A program made the position numbers and the translations under genes. Below, piece by piece: positions 1 through 8,962 of a stretch of DNA of 64,000 bases. The stretch comes from UMGS1649 sp045534225. GTDB taxonomy: Bacteria > Bacillota > Clostridia > TANB77 > CAG-465. The stretch is taken from NCBI GenBank assembly GCA_045534225.1, contig JAZSJJ010000011.1, positions 1 through 64,000 on the forward strand, in the 5' to 3' direction. How positions within the stretch are numbered: position 1 is the stretch's first letter; the number at the start of each line of letters is the position of its first letter. The notes beneath the pieces were generated by a model. The model worked only from the letters and a program-made list of their open reading frames with translations, searched no databases and was not told the DNA's origin.

Positions 1-181
1 TTTTACCATCGTATGCAGCTGTTATTTGGTTTTGTAAACCTTTTGTTATACCTGATAATTGTGATTGTGCACTTGTTATCAAGTTAGTACCCATATTTGA
101 TATTAAAAGTACTGAAGATATAATTATGATTGTTATAAATAGTCCAACACCAATCATAATCGCTTTTTGCGCGTTATCCAT
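1..181 (-). CDS. Tad/Flp-like pilin, second tandem copy (partial)
   Basis: This is the first 60 codons of a pilin gene cut by the left edge of the window. It starts with MDNAQKA followed directly by one hydrophobic helix and then a serine/glutamine-rich stretch. Its DNA matches positions 583-763, the start of the neighbouring pilin, with only a handful of differences, so the two are recent tandem duplicates. It follows the upstream copy after 27 bases with its own ribosome binding site (AGGAGG just above the ATG), so the two are presumably co-transcribed. The protein should be an inner-membrane anchored pilin subunit assembled by the Tad-like machinery encoded upstream. The C-terminal head is not visible here. 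Confidence 0.8.
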   Translation of the reverse strand, partial: MDNAQKAIMIGVGLFITIIIISSVLLISNMGTNLITSAQSQLSGITKGLQNQITAAYDGK

Positions 182-208
182 TATTTATTCCTCCTATGTT
201 TTAATTAA

Positions 209-763
209 CTATCCTGCTCTTTGTGCAAATAGTATACCAACAACTGTATCTGTTGTAGCATCTTTAATTACACTGCTGTAGAATGTTTTAGATGCGTTTA
301 CACCTAATCCACCAGCTGTAGCTTGTAATTTAGTTAATGTTGTTCTAGCTCCTGTACCTGTTGATGTAAATTCAGTGTATGTTCCATCATAATAAACACC
401 ACCTGGATATGATTGCGCATATCCTGGAGCTGTAGAGCCACCTTTATCTGTTTTTAAGTTTGCTTCTGTTAATAGGTATTTACCAGTATAACCTTTTGTA
501 GTTGAGTTAACTAGTACTATTACAGACATTTCTGAGCTTTCATATTGTTGGAAAGCTGCTATAACTTCTGCACCTGTTAATGTTTTACCATCGTATGCAG
601 CTGTTATTTGGTTTTGTAAACCTTTTGTTATACCTGATAATTGTGATTGTGCACTTGTTATCAAGTTAGTACCCATATTTGATATTAAAAGTACTGAAGA
701 TATAATTATGATTGTTATGAAAAGGCCAACACCAATCATAATCGCTTTTTGTGCGTTATCCAT
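209..763 (-). CDS. Tad/Flp-like pilin subunit (184 aa)
   Basis: A small secreted or membrane-anchored protein with a seven-residue N-terminus (MDNAQKA), one transmembrane helix at about residues 8-28 and a Gly/Ser/Thr-rich head of about 150 residues. The position right after Tad ATPase and membrane-platform genes, and the pilin-like layout, suggest it is the fibre subunit. It lacks the classical type IV pilin GFTLIE motif, so the family assignment rests mainly on context. A strong AGGAGG site sets the start. The head (from AAYDGKTLTGAEVIAA to the C-terminus) recurs at the end of the protein encoded at 33178-34725. Two small hairpins lie between it and the upstream platform gene and could raise pilin mRNA levels above the assembly genes. 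Confidence 0.8.
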   Translation of the reverse strand: MDNAQKAIMIGVGLFITIIIISSVLLISNMGTNLITSAQSQLSGITKGLQNQITAAYDGKTLTGAEVIAAFQQYESSEMSVIVLVNSTTKGYTGKYLLTEANLKTDKGGSTAPGYAQSYPGGVYYDGTYTEFTSTGTGARTTLTKLQATAGGLGVNASKTFYSSVIKDATTDTVVGILFAQRAG

Positions 764-815
764 TCTTTTTTCCCTCCTTCTTTATAGATTTTTTAATATA
801 TTATAATATATGTTA

Positions 816-862
816 AACACATTTCTGTGTATTAACCGTTTTTGTTAACACCATTCGGTGTT
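816..862 (-). other. Two intercistronic hairpins before the pilin genes
   Basis: Two short inverted repeats (AACACC/GGTGTT at 847-862 and ACACA/TGTGT at 817-830) lie between the platform gene and the pilin. Neither is followed by a clean U-tract, so they look more like mRNA processing or stabilising hairpins than terminators. An AT-rich stretch with a TATAAT-like hexamer follows, but I see no convincing -35. Confidence 0.4.
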
Positions 863-2934
863 TAGAAATTCATTGCCCCCATGTAGTTTACAAGTTGTAG
901 TATACTTACTAGTAATAGTGGTCCTACGAAATAACCTGCAACTAATATTATAAGTGGCGTGAATCCTATTGTTTTTCCAAGCGAAGTTTTCTTTTGTATT
1001 ATTCTTTCGTTAGCATCTTTTCTCTTTTCGTGTTGGAATGCTCTTTCTGTTTCTAGCTCATCGAAAGCATCTCTAATTGGAATTCTTTCAACAGCAGATA
1101 TTAATGCTTCTACTATACGTTTGAAATCTTTTTGTGGTATAGCATCTTTTAAATCTTGTAGAGCTTCTATAGCACCAGCCTCATAGTTATTAAGTGCTGT
1201 AGATATTGGTTCTTTATATGCATAAGAATATCTTTCAAGCCATTCTAGTACTGTTTGTACGTCAACTCTTTCGATATACATAAGCATAAGAATTATTGAC
1301 TGGAACTGCATTACTTCATCTTCTTTTTCAAGAGCCCTAATCTTATTCTTAATTAATAGAATTCCATTTGGTACGAAGTATACAATTACCGCTACTAAAA
1401 GTGCTATTGCCGTTTCCCATACTTTCCAGTATGAATCTTGAACACCTTCGACCTTTGCAAGTATTCTGTCTATATCTGTTTCAGTAGCTCCGTGTCCTAA
1501 TTCGTTTTCTATCGATGCTCTTAACTCTTCACCAGACACTTGATTGTTTTTTAATTTGTCTACTATTATTTTATCCTGTTCGTTTGTTTGTTCTGCTAAG
1601 GCTTTATCTGCATCTGATAGAGCTCCTAAACTTATAAACTCTTCACTTATATCATTATATATACTCTTTATGTCTATAATATGAATATTTACTAATAGTG
1701 CGAACGTTGCCACAAAGGCAATCGCTGCAAATGTTAATTTGTTAACATAGAACCATTGTAATGTTAAATATGAGTTCGATGTTTTAATATTTTCAGATAT
1801 TTTCTGATGTTTCTTTGTATGCGGTGATGGCATAAATCCATCTACTACGAATCTTACCACCGGCCATTTATATATTCTTTCCTGCCATCTTTTTGTTGCT
1901 ATTCTATCGAATTTGATTTCGTTTGAATCTTCTTTTATTGTTTTTAATAAGAAGTATGCAACAAATATTGATGCAACGAGTATAGCTTGTATTACAAATC
2001 CAATACTACTTGAATAGAAGTTTATAAGTGATGGGAAGTTTGTTACTGCCCAGTTTTCAATAAACTTTATAAAGAATATTGGTGCTATTGTAATTGCTGT
2101 TAAGCTCTTAAACATGTAGTTTAATTTATCTTTCTTTAATATTTCTAGATAAATATCATTTAACATGTTATTTAAGTTTTTAAGATAAACTGATACACCA
2201 TCTATTTTTCTATCTCCAAGTTCCATTGTAAGATAAGAAAGTCCACAGAATAATTTTAAGTATTTATTTGGAGCTGTATCATAGTACTTTTCCATTTGCA
2301 CTTCCGGATTATCCGAAAGAATCGCTTCTTTAATTCTCTTTATCTGCGGGGTTATTTCTTGGTCTTCTAGTTCATCTATTGCATCGTTAAATGCTTCTTC
2401 TATCATTCCATGTTCATGGAATGAGTGACGTATTTCTGTAAATACTTCTGGTAGTTGTCTTACTATCTTGTCCGCTACTTTGTTAACCTTTGAATTAACA
2501 AGTACGTCATTTATTACAAATACCATTAAAATAACTACTAGCGCCATATATAAGTCATCTACAACATTTAAGAAAACATATAACGCTGCAAATATGAATA
2601 ATACTGATGTTAAAACTAATGATCCTGTTTTTCTTCTTATTTCATATTCAGTATAATCGTTAACCATTTCTAGTTTTAATCTTGTTTTCTTTGTATAATG
2701 ACTTATTAATGGTAATTTAGAAAATATTAAATATGTTACTTGATACAGTCTATCTAATATATCCTTTAAGCTAGATTTGTTTTTTACAACTATTTGATCT
2801 TTTTGTTGTAATTTAGTATTTTTAGCATATTTTTTCTTTGTGGCTGAGTAATAGATTAAAAGAGCTAACATACCAATTGTACTCACACCTATTAACAAAC
2901 CAACAATTAGAAATATGTTATTGTTTGCTCCCAT
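862..2934 (-). CDS. Fused TadB/TadC-like type II/IV secretion platform protein
   Basis: A 690-residue integral membrane protein. It has an N-terminal anchor (about residues 8-28), a first membrane/cytoplasmic T2SF-like unit (about 105-350), and a second with the same layout (about 390-690). The second unit contains a segment beginning MQFQSIILMLMYIERV and ends in a pair of helices. T2SF proteins form the inner-membrane platform on which the pilus ATPase drives subunit insertion. Tad systems normally use two proteins, TadB and TadC, of about 300 residues each, so this looks like a fusion or internal duplication. It starts 8 bases after the TadA-like gene, consistent with one operon. The T2SF call comes from architecture and context rather than an invariant motif, so it is probable, not certain. 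Confidence 0.75.
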   Translation of the reverse strand: MGANNNIFLIVGLLIGVSTIGMLALLIYYSATKKKYAKNTKLQQKDQIVVKNKSSLKDILDRLYQVTYLIFSKLPLISHYTKKTRLKLEMVNDYTEYEIRRKTGSLVLTSVLFIFAALYVFLNVVDDLYMALVVILMVFVINDVLVNSKVNKVADKIVRQLPEVFTEIRHSFHEHGMIEEAFNDAIDELEDQEITPQIKRIKEAILSDNPEVQMEKYYDTAPNKYLKLFCGLSYLTMELGDRKIDGVSVYLKNLNNMLNDIYLEILKKDKLNYMFKSLTAITIAPIFFIKFIENWAVTNFPSLINFYSSSIGFVIQAILVASIFVAYFLLKTIKEDSNEIKFDRIATKRWQERIYKWPVVRFVVDGFMPSPHTKKHQKISENIKTSNSYLTLQWFYVNKLTFAAIAFVATFALLVNIHIIDIKSIYNDISEEFISLGALSDADKALAEQTNEQDKIIVDKLKNNQVSGEELRASIENELGHGATETDIDRILAKVEGVQDSYWKVWETAIALLVAVIVYFVPNGILLIKNKIRALEKEDEVMQFQSIILMLMYIERVDVQTVLEWLERYSYAYKEPISTALNNYEAGAIEALQDLKDAIPQKDFKRIVEALISAVERIPIRDAFDELETERAFQHEKRKDANERIIQKKTSLGKTIGFTPLIILVAGYFVGPLLLVSILQLVNYMGAMNF

Positions 2935-2942
2935 AAACTATC

Positions 2943-4835
2943 TCACCCCCAAGCTGTATCTAAGAATTTATCAAATTCTTTAACGTCTTCGTCTGACATG
3001 TTTTCTCTCATTGCTTGTACGTTTGCTTCAGATAGTTCATGAGTAAATACATATTCACCATTTTTGAATTCTACTATGTTGTGATAATCATAGTTAGAAG
3101 TTTGTGTCATATGTCTAAAGTATTCTGTTGCGTTGTCCATGAAAGCTTCCCACTTATCGTCCATGTTTTTAGCTGTTCTGTAACCTTCATGATATTTGAA
3201 TTCTTTTTCTTTTGGAACACATTCTGTTATTCTTTCAATAAATCTTGTTCCATCTACACCTCTTTTTAAGTGTATATCAAAGTTTATAACGTTAACAACT
3301 TGCACTTCTGCAACGTCTTCGTTATTGAACATTCCTATTTTTAGTAGTGAGTTTCTAAGTGCTGTTATTAAGTTAGGGAATGTTTTGGCGTGGTGTGTAA
3401 ATAGTGTGAACTTAGAAGCAACTTGCGCCATTTGTATCATCCAAGCAGCAACCGGATCAGTTGCAACCTCTCCTAGGATGTTAACACCACCATCTGTTTT
3501 CTTTTGAACGTCTAGTCCCATTTGACCAGTGATTGTGTCTGTTTCTCTAAGTGATAAGATGTTGTTTCTTGGATAAATTTTTCTTAAGTGTAATTCGAAT
3601 GCAGTTTCCTGTACACGAATTGTGATTGTAGGATATAAGAATTTCATTATCGCCATAAGAAGTGTTGTTTTACCACAACCTTGTTCTCCTGTAACGGCTG
3701 TAACTCTTGCTCCTCTTATTAAATATTTTAATAGTTCTATTACGTTTTCTTTATTCTTGTGTATTAACAATTGCTCTGGGTTAACTAAAACCGGCGGAGC
3801 GAACTTTCTTACGAAGAAAGCCCAAGATTCTGAGAAGTTCGGTCTTAGAACAACTATTCTGGAACCATCCTTCATTTCGTTGATTTTGAAACCAACTGAT
3901 TCAGATAACTGACCTGGATTGTTAAACTTGTATATGTTTTGACAAACTCTTCTAAGTTCTGCTTCAGTTCCAAATGATAGGAATGACATATACATTGATT
4001 TACCTTTATAGAATATCCATACTGAATCGTATGACATTGGGATATTGAATTTACCAGTTGCATCTAAGTAATCTTCCATATCACCAACTTGGTCTAGGAA
4101 GCTTGGTGGTATACCAGATACGCCTCCAGAAACACCATCTATGTTTTGGTCACGTATGTCGTCTATAACACTAAAGCCCTTGTAACCTTGGTATATTCTT
4201 TGTACTACTATTTGAAGTTTGTCTTCAAAATCTATTGTTTGCCCTATTATTTGTTCTTCGTATATGTGGCTGATTTCTTCAGGTGTTATTACATAAGAAG
4301 GAACCGCTGCATCATATTCAAATTTTGGTTCGTCAAGTCTATACTCAGATATTATTTGTGACAACGCATTAGATTTATATTTCTTCTTATACATATGTAA
4401 TAAGATATCAAATTTATCTGCTGCTGTCATTTTCTCTACATTATCGAAAGGAATAGCATAATTTATATTTCTTTCATTTACCTTGTACTGATTTCTAAGT
4501 AAGTCAAACATTAATGTTTTAACATACTTTTTATCGTTTGCTGAAGCATATCCTGCTCCTTTTAACGCTTTCTTTAATTCGTACTTAGTATTTTTTCTTC
4601 TTTCAAACTCATCTTCAGAAAGAGCAAGATCGTATAGGTTCATTCTTGTTATTTCGTCAAACTCATGTTTTATAAAGTCTGACATTCCTTTTACGCTATA
4701 CTTTTGTCTTTCACGTTCTACTTCATCTACTATGCCTAGTTCGTTCTTCTTAGCCGCTGCATAATATATACAGACACCAACTAGAACAACTAGCACTAAC
4801 GATAAGATGATATTAAATATAACTGTTAATGACAA
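2943..4835 (-). CDS. tadA: TadA/CpaF-like secretion ATPase with N-terminal membrane anchor
   Basis: A 630-residue VirB11/PilT-type ATPase that would power pilus assembly. The C-terminal ATPase domain contains a Walker A motif (GEQGCGKTT, about residue 388), a Walker B region with acidic residue (ILGEVATDP) and a histidine box (TLFTHHAKT), in the usual order. The N-terminal part includes a hydrophobic helix at residues 4-26, unusual because TadA proteins are normally soluble and hexameric. A domain of about 350 residues precedes the motor. The gene lies in the middle of the pilus operon, 17 bases after the ParA-like gene. Family identity is secure; the role of the membrane helix is unknown. 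Confidence 0.9.
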   Translation of the reverse strand: MSLTVIFNIILSLVLVVLVGVCIYYAAAKKNELGIVDEVERERQKYSVKGMSDFIKHEFDEITRMNLYDLALSEDEFERRKNTKYELKKALKGAGYASANDKKYVKTLMFDLLRNQYKVNERNINYAIPFDNVEKMTAADKFDILLHMYKKKYKSNALSQIISEYRLDEPKFEYDAAVPSYVITPEEISHIYEEQIIGQTIDFEDKLQIVVQRIYQGYKGFSVIDDIRDQNIDGVSGGVSGIPPSFLDQVGDMEDYLDATGKFNIPMSYDSVWIFYKGKSMYMSFLSFGTEAELRRVCQNIYKFNNPGQLSESVGFKINEMKDGSRIVVLRPNFSESWAFFVRKFAPPVLVNPEQLLIHKNKENVIELLKYLIRGARVTAVTGEQGCGKTTLLMAIMKFLYPTITIRVQETAFELHLRKIYPRNNILSLRETDTITGQMGLDVQKKTDGGVNILGEVATDPVAAWMIQMAQVASKFTLFTHHAKTFPNLITALRNSLLKIGMFNNEDVAEVQVVNVINFDIHLKRGVDGTRFIERITECVPKEKEFKYHEGYRTAKNMDDKWEAFMDNATEYFRHMTQTSNYDYHNIVEFKNGEYVFTHELSEANVQAMRENMSDEDVKEFDKFLDTAWG

Positions 4836-4852
4836 GTTCTTACCCCCTCACT

Positions 4853-5659
4853 TTATACTCTTACTTTGTTTAGTATTTCTTTTAATGCTTCTTTAACTTC
4901 TGAAATGAAGTAACCGTTATAATCCATTTTATCTGCGTTTAGATTGTTGTATATGAAATCTATTACATTTCCATCATTACATGCATCTGTAAACATGTAA
5001 TTTGATGGTATACAGTATATTGGATCTTTTATACCATATTTTCTTCTTATATTAGGTATATTGTATTTAGATTTTGGTTCATAATTACACATTAGAAGCA
5101 TCTTTGGTTTATCTTTTATGTAATCATTCTCCATATAAGCTTTCATGGCATCATCTAAAAACATAGCTTCTTGATTTATTGTACATATTACATAGTCTGC
5201 TTCAGATAAAATTTCTGTTATATATGATTTATCTGTCCCCTTTGGAAGGTCTATCCAAACTAAGTCATATGTTTGAACTGCATTTTTAATAACCATATTT
5301 AAGCTCTTTGTTAATTGAACAAATTGTTCTCTACTTGCTACGTTAGTACCATACATGATATCTAATCTTTGTTTTAGTACTGGTTTTGCGTAATTTCTTA
5401 TTCCTTCAGGAGTTAGCTTGTTACTTTCAACTAGTCTTGCAAGTGCTGTTATACCCATACTTGAACTTCCGAAAACATTTGTCTTTTTAAGAGTTTCAAA
5501 ATATGTAAATGCACTTTCTATTTTCTTTGCTTGCCAATGGCCATGTAATAGTAGATTAGAATAATCTTCTTCAATTGCCATTATTGATGTTAATGCAACA
5601 CTAGCAAGTGTTTGTCCTATTGATTTAGGCTCTGGACTCCAAAAAACTATTTTTGGCAT
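4853..5659 (-). CDS. TadZ/ParA-like protein without a canonical P-loop
   Basis: A 268-residue protein with the fold pattern of MinD/ParA ATPases: an N-terminal strand followed by a loop at the Walker A position (SPEPKSIGQT, lacking the KGGxGKT consensus), then a hydrophobic strand ending in aspartate (YDLVWIDLPKGT) where Walker B/A' would be. In Tad loci a ParA-like protein, TadZ/CpaE, directs pilus placement at the pole, and this gene sits where TadZ would be. The altered loop suggests weak or absent ATP hydrolysis. It overlaps the next ParA-like gene by one base. The functional call is inferred from position. Confidence 0.65.
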   Translation of the reverse strand: MPKIVFWSPEPKSIGQTLASVALTSIMAIEEDYSNLLLHGHWQAKKIESAFTYFETLKKTNVFGSSSMGITALARLVESNKLTPEGIRNYAKPVLKQRLDIMYGTNVASREQFVQLTKSLNMVIKNAVQTYDLVWIDLPKGTDKSYITEILSEADYVICTINQEAMFLDDAMKAYMENDYIKDKPKMLLMCNYEPKSKYNIPNIRRKYGIKDPIYCIPSNYMFTDACNDGNVIDFIYNNLNADKMDYNGYFISEVKEALKEILNKVRV

Positions 5660-6390
5660 TATGCTCTCCCCCTTGTATACATTTTAATCATTTTCTTAAT
5701 ATCTGCAGAAGCAACATCTCCTAATATATCTGATGCAATGTCTGACATTAAGCTGATAAATTGCTTAGTATGTCTATTTACATCTATATATCCACTTTGT
5801 TGCATTTCAATATCTGCTATTTTATCTTGTTCCATAAATGGAAGTTCGTAATCTCTTTCGTTCCACTCTATAGGATAGTCTTCTATCATTCTTGTAAAAT
5901 ACTTATCGCTTGTTCTAGAAACATATTGTTTATATATGACTCTTGTTAAAACTGGTTTTTTACCTTCTTCAACAAAAGATGTTAACGCTTTTAGTATCTC
6001 TGCATTTCTACCAAAAGAAATATTTAAGTACTCTATGAAGAAGAATGTTCTTGTAAAGTCTTCTGCACCTTGTCTGAATCCAACATATGAATCTGCATTA
6101 TCTATATCTAGTAATATGATGTCATATGTTTCTGCATCAGATGTTTTAGTACAAATATATTCTTTTATTGCATCCATGCTGTTAAATCCTAACGCGTAAT
6201 CTACACCATCAAAATTTGTTAAGTATTCTTTTTCAGAATTGTTGAAGGCCGGTATTGTATATCTTAATCTTTCTTCTAAAGTACCATCAATTACTAGCAC
6301 TTTATTGCCAGCAATTGATAGTGTCTTTGCTAGATTTATTACTAATTCCGATTTGTTTACATATCCTACCAAACCTATTATTTTTTGCAT
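5659..6390 (-). CDS. Second ParA/MinD-like ATPase of the pilus locus
   Basis: A 243-residue MinD/ParA-like protein. It begins with a beta strand leading into a loop GLVGYVNKSELVINLAKTL, a deviant Walker A retaining the lysine-serine pair. It has a strand with aspartate (VLVIDGT) and a Walker B-like ILLDIDN. It lies directly before the TadZ-like gene and may form a heterodimer with it, one partner binding nucleotide and the other not, but that is inference. It starts 14 bases after the CpaB-like gene ends. No membrane segments or partner-binding domain are visible. Confidence 0.6.
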   Translation of the reverse strand: MQKIIGLVGYVNKSELVINLAKTLSIAGNKVLVIDGTLEERLRYTIPAFNNSEKEYLTNFDGVDYALGFNSMDAIKEYICTKTSDAETYDIILLDIDNADSYVGFRQGAEDFTRTFFFIEYLNISFGRNAEILKALTSFVEEGKKPVLTRVIYKQYVSRTSDKYFTRMIEDYPIEWNERDYELPFMEQDKIADIEMQQSGYIDVNRHTKQFISLMSDIASDILGDVASADIKKMIKMYTRGRA

Positions 6391-6404
6391 TTGCTCCTCC
6401 TAAA

Positions 6405-7430
6405 TTATTGTTCTAATAAACCGTTTCTTAGTCCGTTTATAGCTTCAACTGAAGCTCCAACTCCGCTAATTACATTTTCATAAGCATCCCCGTTATTTGT
6501 TTCAAATAATTCTATACTTGATTCAATGTTTTCACGAGCAACTGAATTTAATCTTTCTTTTGCTTTTTCAACTATGTTTGGATTTTGTCTCATGAATTTC
6601 ATTACTTCATTGTTTGGTTGGTAATTAACTTTTGTTTTATTGTATGACTCAATATAATATCTATATTCAATCGCATATTTAGAAACCATGTCTGATAATT
6701 CTTGAGTTGTTGGTGTTCCAAGTTTAGTAACTTCTTCTGTAATTTTTGTTCTAATATATTCTTCTGCATCTTCAAGTTCTTCGTCCGTTCCAAGTTTAAT
6801 TTGTGTAGTTGGATCTGCATATCTAACAGCATATAATTTTGTTCCTTCTGTCAAATATGAGTCTACCATAGCACTGTTTAATATTAACACTTCTTCTTCT
6901 GTCATTTCTAACCAAATTACAGAACCGTATATTTTTTGAACTTGTTTTTGAGCAAGTACTATATATTCAACACCACTTGGGAATGTTATACGAACATCTA
7001 CATAATCCCCTTCAACTATATCTATTGGTAATAGTATTGAACTAATTTCTTGCACTCTTGTATCTTGGCTAACAAGTTTAGTTGCAAACATTCCTGAAAC
7101 TGCTGTTGTGTTTTTTGCTATGTTATATTTAGCTGTTTGTCCAACCGCTTCATAAATATTTGTTATAGCATTTGTTGCCGCTGTGTTTTTGTGTATTCTT
7201 GTTGTAGTTAGCATATCCTCTGTTATTGTTTCGCCTTGTACAACATCTCTTGTTAATGTAACAACATCAAAAGTATAATCTCTTCTAAATGTTTCGTTCG
7301 TACCATCTTTATATGAATTTACTATGTTATTCATTAACACAAATATTACAATCATGCCCACTAAACCAATAGCTAGACCTATTGCAATACCTCTAAATAA
7401 TCTCTTCTTAATTTGATTCATTCCTATCAT
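6405..7430 (-). CDS. cpaB: CpaB/RcpC-like pilus assembly protein (SAF domain)
   Basis: A protein of about 341 residues with a single N-terminal membrane helix (about residues 12-35), then a SAF-like domain (VVTLTRDVVQGETITEDML) and a beta-rich CpaB/RcpC core (GDYVDVRITFPSG). Family members are periplasmic or extracytoplasmic components of Flp pilus assembly; in a single-membrane cell it would face the wall. The start was chosen at 7430 because GGAGG lies 9 bases before it; a longer reading frame upstream would include the promoter. The C-terminal 120 residues are helical and rich in Glu/Asn. It is the first gene of the pilus operon. Confidence 0.8.
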   Translation of the reverse strand: MIGMNQIKKRLFRGIAIGLAIGLVGMIVIFVLMNNIVNSYKDGTNETFRRDYTFDVVTLTRDVVQGETITEDMLTTTRIHKNTAATNAITNIYEAVGQTAKYNIAKNTTAVSGMFATKLVSQDTRVQEISSILLPIDIVEGDYVDVRITFPSGVEYIVLAQKQVQKIYGSVIWLEMTEEEVLILNSAMVDSYLTEGTKLYAVRYADPTTQIKLGTDEELEDAEEYIRTKITEEVTKLGTPTTQELSDMVSKYAIEYRYYIESYNKTKVNYQPNNEVMKFMRQNPNIVEKAKERLNSVARENIESSIELFETNNGDAYENVISGVGASVEAINGLRNGLLEQ

Positions 7431-7458
7431 ATGTATAAACCTCCATAATACTGACCAA

Positions 7459-7487
7459 ATAATATAACAAATGGCTATTTTAGTCAA
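7459..7487 (-). promoter_or_regulatory. Promoter of the pilus operon
   Basis: TTGACT and TATTAT separated by exactly 17 bases on the minus strand, placing the transcript start about 20 bases before the cpaB start codon. The leader is just long enough for the GGAGG site. Confidence 0.75.
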
Positions 7488-7526
7488 CGATTTTAGGGCA
7501 TTTGAGACACATTAAATAGAAATGTA

Positions 7527-7563
7527 AAATAAATGTAATATTTGTGTAATATTACATTTATTT
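7527..7563 (-). terminator. Terminator after the D,D-carboxypeptidase gene
   Basis: A perfect 16-bp inverted repeat with a 5-base loop, AT-rich in the stem, located between the carboxypeptidase gene and the pilus promoter. Its stem ends in an A/T run on both sides, so it may act in both directions. Confidence 0.65.
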
Positions 7564-7612
7564 TTGCGCATTTTACTACATTTAGGGCACTTTTTATTTT
7601 TCTCTTTTTTCG

Positions 7613-8836
7613 TTATAAAAACACATATTTTTCTATTATTTTTTTAACATATTCTCCAAATTCCGAACGGTTTATTTCTTCATCCATAATTAGACGAATT
7701 TCCGCTAATATTTCATTATTTTTATCCACCCATTTGATTTTTCCTACAACATCTCCTTTAGTCACTGGCGCTGTAAGCTTTTTATTTATTTCAACTATTT
7801 TCTTTAGTTCAATATTTTCACCTTTAACCTTTAGTACGCTCTTTCCTTCATCCGTTACAATATTGTGCTCGCCAGCTAAATTTTTATTTACCACAACTTT
7901 ATCTATTACTTCATTTTTATCGCATAATTTTTGTGTAGAATAATTTGCAAAACCATAGTTAAGTAACGTTGTTATTTCTTCATTTCTAATAGCGCTTGAA
8001 GGCGCTTTCATTACTACTGCTATAAAGGTCACCCCTTCTCTTGTTGCTGTTGCAGATAAATTAAACATAGCGGTAGATGTAGAGCCTGTTTTAAGTCCAT
8101 TAAGACCGTTATATGCTTTTAGTAATTTATTTGTACTAGATAATGTAAATTCTCCGTTTCTTATACTGTCTTGCCAGATGGTTGTATATTTCAATATATC
8201 TGGATGCTTAGTTATTAATTCTCTAGACATTATAGCTATATCTTTGGCCGATGTGTAATGATTATCTTCATCTATCCCATGTGCATTCATAAAATTGGTA
8301 TTCTCCATACCCAATTCCTTTGCTTTGTTATTCATCATATTAACAAAGTTTTCGTGACTTCCACCTATAAGTTCCGCCATGGCATAACTTACATCATTTG
8401 CAGATACAACTGCTATACACTTTAGCGCCTCATCCACTGTTAAAGTTTCGCCTTCCTTAAACCAAATTTGTGAGCCTCCCATAAGCGATGCTTGCTTAGA
8501 ACAAGTTACAACATCTGTATACTTAAGAGTACCCGCATCTATTTTTTCCATTATTAAAAGCATTGTCATAACTTTTGTTACAGAAGCAGGATAAAGCCTA
8601 TCATCTTCATTATTTGCGTATATTACCATTCCTGTACTTGCTTCCATTAGTATTTGTGCTCCAGATGCAAAGCTAAATACTGGAGCGTTTGTTTTTATTG
8701 ATGATTCTACTGTCTGGTATTTTGTATTTACATCTACTACCGCAAAAGAAGGCAAAGCATAAACAATATTAAACATAACTGCAAATAAATATACCAATAT
8801 GCATACTAACATTTCCTTTTTTAAGATACCTCTCAT
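7613..8836 (-). CDS. dacF: D-alanyl-D-alanine carboxypeptidase (PBP5/DacF family)
   Basis: A 407-residue serine peptidase that trims the terminal D-Ala from peptidoglycan stem peptides at the outer face of the membrane. A signal peptide-like N-terminus (residues 8-33) is followed by the penicillin-binding motifs in order: SVTK (about residue 85), SAN (about 146) and KTG (about 250). The beta-rich C-terminal domain typical of PBP5-like enzymes follows, ending in a short basic helix that could anchor the protein. The start has an AGGGGG site. Which of the dacA/dacF-type paralogues it is cannot be decided; the symbol is a best guess. Confidence 0.85.
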   Translation of the reverse strand: MRGILKKEMLVCILVYLFAVMFNIVYALPSFAVVDVNTKYQTVESSIKTNAPVFSFASGAQILMEASTGMVIYANNEDDRLYPASVTKVMTMLLIMEKIDAGTLKYTDVVTCSKQASLMGGSQIWFKEGETLTVDEALKCIAVVSANDVSYAMAELIGGSHENFVNMMNNKAKELGMENTNFMNAHGIDEDNHYTSAKDIAIMSRELITKHPDILKYTTIWQDSIRNGEFTLSSTNKLLKAYNGLNGLKTGSTSTAMFNLSATATREGVTFIAVVMKAPSSAIRNEEITTLLNYGFANYSTQKLCDKNEVIDKVVVNKNLAGEHNIVTDEGKSVLKVKGENIELKKIVEINKKLTAPVTKGDVVGKIKWVDKNNEILAEIRLIMDEEINRSEFGEYVKKIIEKYVFL

Positions 8837-8929
8837 ATTATCCCCCTAAATAGTTATATTTAATATTATTTAACTATTCTAAATATTATTCCTAAAATTA
8901 GATTTTGAGTAGAATAAAATATAAAACAC

Positions 8930-8951
8930 CCCTTTAGGAATTCCTAAAGGG
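8930..8951 (-). terminator. Terminator of glgP
   Basis: A perfect 22-base palindrome (CCCTTTAGGAA and its complement) just past the glgP stop, followed on the minus strand by GTGTTTTATATTTTAT. Confidence 0.85.
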
Positions 8952-8962
8952 ATGTTTGTTTG

